Positions 8,265-16,600 of a stretch of 42,967 nucleotides of DNA are shown here, piece after piece (position 1 is the stretch's first letter; each line of letters begins with the position of its first letter). Position numbers and translations under genes: made by a program. A model generated the notes under the pieces. It was not told the DNA's origin, searched no databases, and was given only the letters and a program-made list of their open reading frames with translations. The stretch comes from an uncultured Chloroflexota bacterium (lineage in GTDB: Bacteria > Chloroflexota > Dehalococcoidia > GIF9 > AB-539-J10), in contig CAISEW010000055.1 of the NCBI GenBank assembly GCA_903884455.1, positions 1 to 42,967 of the forward strand. Reading direction: 5' to 3'.

Positions 8265-9542
8265 TTGGAGAACAAAAATGTTTTGGTTGTTGGGTCGGGC
8301 ATATCGGGAGTAGCTTCAGCGTTAGAGTTAGCTAATGCTGGTGTAAATGTATATTTGCTGGAGAAGGAGGCGGTGGTTGGTGGGCACGGTGCCTCTTTTT
8401 GTTGTAAGGCAACAGATATCTGCTCCAGGTGTTCTGCCTGTGTAGTTTTCGATAAGATTAAAGAAGCGGTAATTCATCCTCGAATTAAGCTCCTGACCAA
8501 TTCCACGATAAAGAAACTCAGCGGCGAGCTGGGCAATTTTCGTGTTGAGACAATTCAACAACCCAGGTATGTCGATGAAGAGAAATGCATAGCTTGTGGT
8601 CTTTGCACTGAAGTCTGCCCTGCTGACCCCAAGGCTATCTATCCACCTTTTGCTGAAGCGACACCTTTTTCCTATATTCTCGATAAAGGACGTTGTCTGC
8701 GCTTTAAAGGGGAGAGATGTGATCTCTGCTGGAGGAGCTGCCCTACTAAAGCTATTGAGTTCGAGCTCAAGCCAAAGGAGCAAGAGTTGAGCGTCGGTGC
8801 CATCATTGTCGCCACTGGTTTTGATGTTTTTGATGCTAGAAAGAAAGGTTCCCTGGGTTATGGTAGATATCCTGATGTCTTAACTGGTCTTGACCTGGAG
8901 CAGGTTTTCACTCGTGAAGGCTATCTTAGACTTCCCACAAATGGTAAGGAGCCTCGAAACATTGCCTTTATTCAATGTATTGGCTCCAGGGACGAAAGTC
9001 ATGGGTATTGTTCACAGGTGTGCTGCAAATATGCTATGAAACTTGCCGGGCTTATCAAATATCAGAATCCTGATACCCGGGTGACCATCTTTTATATCGA
9101 TCTGCAGACTGCCGGGAAGGGCTTTGCTCAATTCTATGAAAAATACAAAGAAAGTATACGATTTGTCAGGGGAGTGCCAGTCGAGATTTTACAAACTGTA
9201 TCCGGCGAGCTTGAAGTGAAATTCGAGGATATCTCTCAAGGAAAAGTCTGTCGGGATACCTTTGACCTTGTAGTCCTTTCCGTTGGTATTTCTCCTGGAA
9301 AGAACTCCTGGGATTTAGCCAGGATTCTGGGCATAAATTTGGCTGACGACGGATTCTTTGATAAAAAGGACTCCTTGAGTTCTAATGAAACCAATGTTGA
9401 TGGCGTTTTCATCGCCGGAACTTGTCAGGGCCCCAGGGATATACCCGATTCCTTCGCTCATGGGATAGCAGCAGCGTCCAAGGCAATGCAAGCACTGGGC
9501 AAAGTTGGGAGCCAAAGGCGAGGTCATCAAGGAAGACATTGA
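8265..9542 (+). CDS. hdrA: HdrA-like FAD iron-sulfur protein, N-terminal half module
   Basis: A 425-residue protein matching the first half of heterodisulfide reductase subunit A. The FAD motif is GSGISG (residues 10-15). The Hdr-specific cysteines are Cys46/47 and Cys53/56/59. A ferredoxin motif uses Cys108/111/114/118, and a second is built around Cys144/152/155/159. The IQCIGS...YCSQVCC motif spans residues 237-254. HdrA is the flavin-bifurcating subunit of Hdr complexes. The start is a TTG preceded by AAGGA about 9 bases upstream; no in-frame ATG allows the N-terminal FAD strand. The next gene begins at the base after its stop and supplies the second half, so the two act as a split HdrA. 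A weak TATAAA box lies at 8227-8232. Confidence 0.87.
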   Translation: MENKNVLVVGSGISGVASALELANAGVNVYLLEKEAVVGGHGASFCCKATDICSRCSACVVFDKIKEAVIHPRIKLLTNSTIKKLSGELGNFRVETIQQPRYVDEEKCIACGLCTEVCPADPKAIYPPFAEATPFSYILDKGRCLRFKGERCDLCWRSCPTKAIEFELKPKEQELSVGAIIVATGFDVFDARKKGSLGYGRYPDVLTGLDLEQVFTREGYLRLPTNGKEPRNIAFIQCIGSRDESHGYCSQVCCKYAMKLAGLIKYQNPDTRVTIFYIDLQTAGKGFAQFYEKYKESIRFVRGVPVEILQTVSGELEVKFEDISQGKVCRDTFDLVVLSVGISPGKNSWDLARILGINLADDGFFDKKDSLSSNETNVDGVFIAGTCQGPRDIPDSFAHGIAAASKAMQALGKVGSQRRGHQGRH

Positions 9543-11585
9543 ATGGAAACAAAAATAGGCGTTTTTCTCTGCAATTGCGGCGGGGCTCTAAAAAATATTG
9601 ATTTTGATGCCGCTGTCAAAAAGGTAGAGAAATTCCCCGATGTCACCTCTGTCGACTTGAGTTCCAACCTTTGTCTTGAAGAGGGCAGAAAAAAGATGAT
9701 TTCCCGTATCAGGGAAGAGAATATAGAGAGGGTTGTTGTTGCAGGTTGTTCTCCTGAGTTCAATGAACAGGAACATATTTTTCGGCTGGCATTAGAAGAT
9801 GCTGGGCTGAATGGCCATCTATTTTCTATAGCAAATATCAGGGAGCAATGCTCCTGGGCTCATGAAGGGGATGTCACCAAGAAGGCTGTGGAGCTCATAA
9901 AGATGGCGGTAAACAGAGTTCGGTTGCTCCAGCCGGTAGAGAAGAAAGAGTTGCCCGTGAACAGAGAGGTTCTCGTGGTCGGTGGCGGATTCTCGGCAGT
10001 TAACGCGGCTCTCCAGCTTTCCCGAGTTGGCTTGCGGACAACCCTGTTGGAGAAAGAGGCGGTTTTGGGAGCTGGGACTGGAGAACTGGAAAGCTTCTAT
10101 GGTTTTGACCCAGGTTCAATGATAAGTGCAGTAGAGGGAGATGAAAACATCGAGGTCCTCACTTCTGCCCGGGTGATGGCAGTGGAGGGGAAGATAGGGG
10201 ATTTCAGCGTCAGGATAAGAAAAAAGGGAGAGGAAATTTTCCGCAAGTATGGGGCGATAGTTATTGCCACAGGGTATCAGACCGAGCTTGCTTTAGATTC
10301 TGAGCCAAAGTTGCGAGCCGAAGGCGAAGCAATCTCTGGTCTGAACATTGTGTCACAAGAGCAGTTCTGCAGTATGCTTCGAAACTCGAGTCTGGAGACA
10401 GAACCAAAAACCATAGGTTTCGTGTTTGATTTTTCTGATGAAAATTCTCGCTTTCCCACACTGGCTACTCTGAATAATGCTTTGATAGCCAGGAAAAAAT
10501 GGGGCAGCGAGGTTTACGTCTTTTACAAAAGCGTCAAAGTGGATAGCGAAGGAACGGAAAAACTTTACCAGGAGGCGAGAGACTGTGGGGTGGTGTTCTT
10601 GAAGTCTGAGGTCCCGCCGAGGGTCACTGTGGAGAATGGACGGGTGAAAATCGAGGCTAAAGATGTTTTTCTCGGGGAAGATGTAATGCTGGCCTGTGAC
10701 GTTCTGGTTGCTGAGGAGCTTTATCTCCCTGTCGAAGGAACTGAAAACTTGAGTTCCTTGCTAAACGTCAGGAGAGACTCCAGAGGCTTTTTCCAGGATG
10801 AAAATGTGCACCTCTATCCCGTTACCTCGGAGAAGAAGGGGATATTCTTTATCGGGGGATGTCGGGGTGACTTAGACCTTGGGCGGGTGTTGACAGATAT
10901 TTCCAGCGTGGTCATGAACGTCCATGGACTCTTGTCTTCGGGAAAAATTCTGGTGGATGTGGAGAGAGTAAAGGCTGATCCTCAAAAGTGTGTGGCATGC
11001 CTTACTTGCATTCGTGTCTGTCCGCATGGCGCTATCCAATTAGTTCGAGCAGATAATAGTAAGGAGGTGGCTGGAATTTCAGACCTCGCTTGCTATGCTT
11101 GCGGTATTTGTGCCGCTATATGTCCGGCTAAGGCCATAAAATTTCAAGGTTATAGAGATGAGGAGATTCTGGCCCAGATTGAAGCCGTAGGAGAATCATT
11201 GAATGGGCGCAATGTAGCTTTTTGTTGTGAACATTCTGCCTATCCTGCTGCTGATTTAGCAGGAAAATTAAGGCTTCATTACCCGGAGAACATACGGATA
11301 ATCCGGGTTCCCTGCGCTGGTCAAGTGGATGTGTTTCATATCCTGAAAGCTTTTGAAAAAGGCGCTGCAGCAGTGCTGGTGATGGGATGTGAGGATGGAG
11401 CTTGCCATCACATCACCGGAAATACAAGAGCAAAGGAAAGGGTGAAATATTCCGGAATGCTCTTGAAAGAGGTCAATGTAGATGGTGGACGTGTGAAAAT
11501 GTTCAACCTTAGCCCCAATGCGCCTCACAAGTTCGTCAGAGCAGTAAATGAGATAACCAGGATAATAAAAGAGTCCGGGAGGTAA
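9543..11585 (+). CDS. hdrA: HdrA-like second half fused to MvhD
   Basis: A 680-residue protein. Residues 1-130 are the HdrA domain that begins GVFLCNCGG (Cys10, 12, 44, 69, 103) with NIREQCSW. A second Rossmann/FAD fold starts at VLVVGGGF (~143-150). Two C-terminal ferredoxin motifs follow, CVACLTCIRVCP (~483) and CYACGICAAICP (~520). The last ~120 residues are an MvhD/FrhD [2Fe-2S] electron-transfer domain. Compared with the other HdrA in this window, the Cys-rich QCVGCR...YCSRVCC segment is replaced by cysteine-free sequence. In the MvhD part CCNWCAY has become CCEHSAY, losing one cysteine. It follows the split HdrA gene without a gap and would pass electrons to or from MetVF. Confidence 0.85.
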   Translation: METKIGVFLCNCGGALKNIDFDAAVKKVEKFPDVTSVDLSSNLCLEEGRKKMISRIREENIERVVVAGCSPEFNEQEHIFRLALEDAGLNGHLFSIANIREQCSWAHEGDVTKKAVELIKMAVNRVRLLQPVEKKELPVNREVLVVGGGFSAVNAALQLSRVGLRTTLLEKEAVLGAGTGELESFYGFDPGSMISAVEGDENIEVLTSARVMAVEGKIGDFSVRIRKKGEEIFRKYGAIVIATGYQTELALDSEPKLRAEGEAISGLNIVSQEQFCSMLRNSSLETEPKTIGFVFDFSDENSRFPTLATLNNALIARKKWGSEVYVFYKSVKVDSEGTEKLYQEARDCGVVFLKSEVPPRVTVENGRVKIEAKDVFLGEDVMLACDVLVAEELYLPVEGTENLSSLLNVRRDSRGFFQDENVHLYPVTSEKKGIFFIGGCRGDLDLGRVLTDISSVVMNVHGLLSSGKILVDVERVKADPQKCVACLTCIRVCPHGAIQLVRADNSKEVAGISDLACYACGICAAICPAKAIKFQGYRDEEILAQIEAVGESLNGRNVAFCCEHSAYPAADLAGKLRLHYPENIRIIRVPCAGQVDVFHILKAFEKGAAAVLVMGCEDGACHHITGNTRAKERVKYSGMLLKEVNVDGGRVKMFNLSPNAPHKFVRAVNEITRIIKESGR

Positions 11586-11586
11586 G

Positions 11587-12246
11587 ATGATAATAGCCGA
11601 ACGAAAACCGATGGAAGAGATCAAGCAGTTAATTGCTCCCTATAAAAAAGTGCTTGTGGCGGGTTGTGAGACCTGCGTCGCTGTTTGTTGGGCTGGTGGG
11701 GAGAAAGAAGTAGGAATACTTGCCTCGCAACTCAGGCTGGCTCGAAGTGCAGAGAGGAGTGAGATTTCGGTTCTTGAAGCTACGGTAGAGAGACAATGTG
11801 AAAGAGAGATGGTGGCAGAGATTAAGGATAAGGTTGCCGGAGCTGAAGCAGTTATCTCTTTAGCCTGTGGGTCGGGAGTGCAAACTATGGCTGAGATGTT
11901 TGAGGACAAGCCCGTGTTCCCGGGAGTTAACACTACCTTTATCGGGATGCCAGAAAAAGAAGGGCTTTGGGTGGAAATGTGTGGTGCTTGCGGTGATTGT
12001 TTTCTGGACCGAACGGGAGGGGTTTGCCCTATAGTTCGTTGTGCCAAAGGGCTTCTTAATGGCCCCTGTGGCGGTACGAGAAAGGGAGGAAAGTGCGAGA
12101 TAGACCCGGAGAAGGATTGTGCCTGGGTTCTGATTTATCGCAGGCTGGAAAAGCAAGGTAGACTTGATCTGATGCGGAAATACTATCCGCCTAAGAATGC
12201 TCGGGCGGTGAAAAGACCCGGCAAAGTCCAGGCGGCAAAAGCTTAA
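11587..12246 (+). CDS. metV: MetV, methylene-THF reductase zinc/iron-sulfur partner
   Basis: A 219-residue protein resembling MetV, the accessory subunit of MetVF reductases in acetogens. It has an N-terminal CETCVAVC motif (Cys27/30/34), a Rossmann-like middle, and a C-terminal cysteine cluster (Cys132/135/138/147/152/161/170/178) in which GLLNGPCGGTRKGGKCE is the diagnostic signature. It starts one base after the preceding stop and is followed by metF 11 bp downstream. In the family MetV lets MetF accept electrons from an iron-sulfur chain instead of directly from NAD(P)H. Coupling to the Hdr genes is inferred from gene order. Confidence 0.88.
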   Translation: MIIAERKPMEEIKQLIAPYKKVLVAGCETCVAVCWAGGEKEVGILASQLRLARSAERSEISVLEATVERQCEREMVAEIKDKVAGAEAVISLACGSGVQTMAEMFEDKPVFPGVNTTFIGMPEKEGLWVEMCGACGDCFLDRTGGVCPIVRCAKGLLNGPCGGTRKGGKCEIDPEKDCAWVLIYRRLEKQGRLDLMRKYYPPKNARAVKRPGKVQAAKA

Positions 12247-12257
12247 GGGGGTGAAGG

Positions 12258-13151
12258 ATGGCAAAACCTTTTAGGGAAATTCTTAAGACAAAAGACTTCG
12301 TTGTAACAGCCGAGGTGGGGCCGGTGAAAGGCTCCAACGTGTCAAAAGCCATAGAGCATATTGGGCTTCTCAAGGATAAGGTGGATGGTCTAAATGTGAC
12401 TGATAATCAAAGCTCCGTGATGCGCTATCCTTCCCTGGGAATTTGCCTCTTGATTAAGGAACATGGTGGCGAGCCAGTATTTCAAGTAACTTGCCGGGAC
12501 AGGAACCGCCTGGCAATTCAAGCCGATCTATTGTTCGCTTACTCCCGGGGAATAAGTAATGTTCTGTGCCTTACCGGTGATTCCATTGATGTTGGTGACC
12601 ATAAAGAAGCCAAGCAAGTGTTCGACCTCGATTCGGTGCAGCTCATCCACCTTGTTCACACCTTGAACTCCGGCAAGGACATGGCCGGCAATGAACTTGA
12701 TGGAGGTATCGACTTCTGTATTGGAACAACAGCTACTCCTTCAGCCGATCCCCTCGAGCCACAGCTTATCAAGGTTGAGAAGAAGCTCAAGGCAGGGGTG
12801 GATTTCATTCAGACACAGGCGGTTTATGAACTTGATGAATTAAAGAGATTTACAAAATTCGTCCGCAGTATAGATGGGAAAGTTAAAATCCTTGCCGGCA
12901 TAGTACCTGTTATCGGCGCGAAGATGGCTGCGTATATGAATGAGAACGTACCGGGTATTTTTATCCCTCAACATCTAATTGACGAGCTGGCTCAAGCTCC
13001 GAAGGGAACAGGGGTTGCCAAGGGAATAGAAATAGCTGCCCGGATGATAAAGCAAATAAAAGAAGAGAAAGTCTGTGATGGAGTGCATATCATGTTTATC
13101 GGACGGGAGGAAAAAGTTCCCGATATACTGAAAGCTGCTGGATTATTATAA
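12258..13151 (+). CDS. metF: MetF of the MetVF complex
   Basis: A 297-residue methylene-THF reductase: VTAEVGPVKGSN at the N-terminus, CLTGDSIDVGDH, and GVDFIQTQAVYEL before the KILAGIVPV strand. It is clearly diverged from the two other metF copies in the window, which resemble one another. Its metV-metF pairing and position before hdrC mark it as the subunit of a MetVF-Hdr complex. A ribosome site GGGGGTG lies ~8 bases upstream of the ATG. Confidence 0.92.
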   Translation: MAKPFREILKTKDFVVTAEVGPVKGSNVSKAIEHIGLLKDKVDGLNVTDNQSSVMRYPSLGICLLIKEHGGEPVFQVTCRDRNRLAIQADLLFAYSRGISNVLCLTGDSIDVGDHKEAKQVFDLDSVQLIHLVHTLNSGKDMAGNELDGGIDFCIGTTATPSADPLEPQLIKVEKKLKAGVDFIQTQAVYELDELKRFTKFVRSIDGKVKILAGIVPVIGAKMAAYMNENVPGIFIPQHLIDELAQAPKGTGVAKGIEIAARMIKQIKEEKVCDGVHIMFIGREEKVPDILKAAGLL

Positions 13152-13186
13152 GATTCCTTCCCCGAGTGGGAATTAAGGAGGCGAAA

Positions 13187-13654
13187 ATGACTGTAGCTTT
13201 GAATGAGCTGGATACCAGGTTCAAGTACGATGTTGCCAATGAGCCAGGCGGAGAAAATATTAAGCTTTGTTTCGCCTGTGGCCTCTGCACTGCAAGTTGC
13301 CCTGTTGCTGATATCGACCAGAAATTCAATCCCCGCCGGATAATCCGTATGGTGCTTTTGGGGATGAGGAAAGAAGTCCTTTCTTCAGACACTATCTGGT
13401 TCTGCATCCAGTGCTATAACTGTCAGGGACACTGTCCTCAGAATGTTGATTTTGCCGATATCATGAAGGCTCTAAGAAGCATAGCAGTTAGAGAAGGATA
13501 TGTTGCCCCGTCTTTTGTTGCCAAGATAAAGGAAATCGATGTCTTCTGCCAGAGATTACGCCATGAGATGGTGAGCGCAATTGTTGACTCGCGGTCTCGA
13601 GGAACGGATGTAGAGCCTTCCGGGCTTGCTAAGGAGGCATTGCAGAGATTGTAA
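13187..13654 (+). CDS. hdrC: HdrC-like 2[4Fe-4S] protein
   Basis: About 155 residues from the ATG at 13187, which has a clear AAGGAGG site at 13175-13181. An upstream GTG at 13166 precedes that site and is unlikely to be used. Two cluster motifs are visible, Cys28/31/34/38 (CFACGLCTASCP) and Cys73/76/79/83 (CIQCYNCQGHCP), typical of the C subunit of heterodisulfide reductase. HdrC normally passes electrons from HdrA to HdrB, but no HdrB gene with CCG motifs is visible here, so the partner is unclear. The next gene starts 15 bp after the stop. Confidence 0.88.
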   Translation: MTVALNELDTRFKYDVANEPGGENIKLCFACGLCTASCPVADIDQKFNPRRIIRMVLLGMRKEVLSSDTIWFCIQCYNCQGHCPQNVDFADIMKALRSIAVREGYVAPSFVAKIKEIDVFCQRLRHEMVSAIVDSRSRGTDVEPSGLAKEALQRL

Positions 13655-13669
13655 TATAAAGGTGTCATT

Positions 13670-16600
13670 ATGGAAAAGCAAAGTGGAAACGGCAAAATAG
13701 GGGCGGTTCTTGTCATAGGTGGGGGTGTAGGAGGGATTCAAGCAGCTTTGGACCTTGCTGAATCCGGATATTACGTCTACCTTGTAGAGAAGTCGCCTTC
13801 TATTGGGGGCGTAATGGCCCAGCTTGATAAGACTTTCCCCACCAATGATTGTTCCATGTGCATTCTTTCTCCGAAATTGGTGGAGGTTGCCTCGCATCAG
13901 AACGTCAGTCTCCTTACTTATACGGAGATAGAGAGCATTAATGGTGAGGCGGGAAACTTCAATGTGAAGCTGCGCAAAAAGGCAACTTACGTTGATTGGG
14001 AGAAGTGTACTGGCTGTGGGGTATGTAGTGAATGGTGTCCCGTAGTGATGAAAAGCGAATTCAACACGGGACTCGGGCCCCGCCGTGCCATCTACACACC
14101 CTTTCCTCAGGCAGTTCCTAAAAAGTGTGTGATTGACAAAGAAGAAGAGCGCCTTTGTCATGCCGCCTGTCGTGATGCCTGCCCCCTCCATATGAACGTT
14201 CCTGGCTACATTAAGCTGATAGCTGAAGGGCAAAATGAAGAAGCCTACAAGCTCATCAGGGCAACGAATCCGCTCCCCGGTATTTGTGGGCGAATATGCT
14301 ACGCTCCCTGTCAGGAAGCTTGTAATCGTGGCCAGCTTGATGAGCCACTAGCCATACGAGACCTCAAGAGATTTGCGACTGACGATTTCGATATAGAGAA
14401 GCTTGAGGTACCTGCTGTTGAACCCACGGGAAAGAGCGTTGCCATAATAGGGGCAGGACCGGCAGGACTGGTTGCAGCTCATGACCTCGCGCTTAAGGGA
14501 CATAAAGCAGTTATCTTCGAAGCTCTTCCCAAGCCGGGCGGAATGCTCCAGGTTGGAATACCCGAATATCGCCTTCCTAAAGAAGTTGTCCGTAAGGAGA
14601 TTGAATATATAACAAAACTCGGCGTTGAAATAAAGACCGGTGTCGAGGTCGGTAAGCATATTTCTCTAGGCGAGCTTAGAGGAGAATTCAACGCTATCTT
14701 TATTGGTATTGGTGCTCATCAAGGGATGGAGCTAAAAGTTCCCGGGGAAGACCTTCCCGGCGTCGTGCAAGGGGTTGAGTTTTTACGCAATGTGAACCTT
14801 GGTAAGAAAGTAAGAGTGGGCCGAAAAGTCGCTGTCATCGGTGGCGGGAACACGGCGCTCGACTGTGCCCGGACAGCTAAACGCCAGGGGGCTGAAGAAG
14901 TTACCATCCTCTATCGCCGTACCAGAGCAGAGATGCCGGCGTCTGTAGAAGAGATTGATGCTGCAGAGGCAGAGGGCATCAAGATTGAATTTCTTGTTGC
15001 TCCTAGCCGTTTTATCGGGGATAAAAGGCTCTCCAAAGTTGAGCTTATCAGGATGAAGCTTGGCGCTCCCGATGCTTCGGGACGCCCTCGACCGGTACCT
15101 GTTGAAGGCTCTGAATTTGAACTTCCTGTAAATACCGTCATAGCTGCGCTGGGACAGGCGGCGAAAACGGATTTTGTTAAGGAACTGGGCGTTTCACTCT
15201 CCAAGCGTGGGACCATAGAAGTGAACCCTGGTACCGGTGCCACCAATATCGACGGTATTTTTGCCGGCGGTGATGCGGTGACCGGTCCAGCCTTCGTAGT
15301 GGACGCAATGGCAGCAGGCAGGCGAGCTGCCCGCTCGATAGATGCATTCCTGCGTGGCATGCCTTTGCCTGTAGAGGAAAGATCGGAACCTCAGAAACTG
15401 ACAGCTGAGGAAGTCCAGAGGTTGAAGAATCGGTTTGCTGAGCAGCCGCAGCATAAAATGGCGGAAATCCCTGTGGAGCAGAGGAAAGGTTTTGAAGAAG
15501 TTACTTTGGGTTATCCGATATCGGAAGCATGTGAGGAGGCCAACCGGTGTCTTGCCGGGCAGGTCACGGGATGCATCCAATGTCTGGAATGTGTTGACAG
15601 ATGTGAAGCCAAGGCTATTGACCATTCCATGAAAGACACGTTTGAGGAAGTGAAAGTGGGAGCAGTTGTCTTCGCCGGAGGATATGAATGCTATAACCCG
15701 ACTGAACTTTACGAGCTTGGCTATGGCAGACTTCCCAACGTGGTTACCAGTATCGAATTCGAGCGTATATTAAGTGCTTCCGGACCTTTCCAGGGCGTCT
15801 TACAACGGCTTTCTGACGGGGTTCCTCCACAGAAAATAGCTTTCATTCAATGTGTAGGCTCGAGAGATGCCAAGCATAACAGACCTTATTGCTCTTCCGT
15901 CTGCTGTACGTATGCCATTAAGGAAGCTATGATTGCTAAGGAGCATAGTACTGTTCCTCTGGATGTAACTATCTTCTTCATGGATCTCAGGACTTACGGC
16001 AAAGATTTTGATAGATACTATGAACGTGCCAGGGAAGAAATCGGCATACAGTTCGTCAGGTCGAAGGTTTACAGCGTTGAAGCAGTAGATAGCACAGGTG
16101 ACCTGGTAGTCAGATTTACCACCGAGGATGGCTTAACAAAGACTGAGAAATTCAGTATGGTGGTTCTTTCTGTAGGGTTCCAGTCTTCTCCGGAATTAGT
16201 TAAGCTCGCTAAGCAGGTTGGAATCCAGCTTAATCCTTATGGATTTTGTCAAACCAAGCCTTTCTCACCGGTGGAGACTTCCAAGCCCGGAATATTCGTC
16301 TGCGGGGCTTTTTCGGCGCCTAAGGACATTCCCGAGACAGTGATGCAGGCGAGTGGTGCTGCAGGTGAGATTTCTGCTTTTCTGGCCTCGGCAAGGAATA
16401 CTCTGACCAAAGAAAGAGTGTACCCGCCGGAAAAAGATGTGCTGGGAGAAGAGCCAAGAATCGGCGTCTTCATCTGCCACTGCGGAATCAATATCGGCGG
16501 GTATGTAAATGTCCCTGATGCCACTGAATTTGCTAAGACCTTGCCCAATGTAGTCTATGCTGAGAGAAATCTCTTTACTTGTTCTCAAGATACTCAAGAG

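Noticed and set aside
13556-14233. A 225-residue open frame on the minus strand opposite the hdrC/hdrA junction.
   Set aside because: It lies antisense across two well-supported iron-sulfur genes and shows no recognisable domain.
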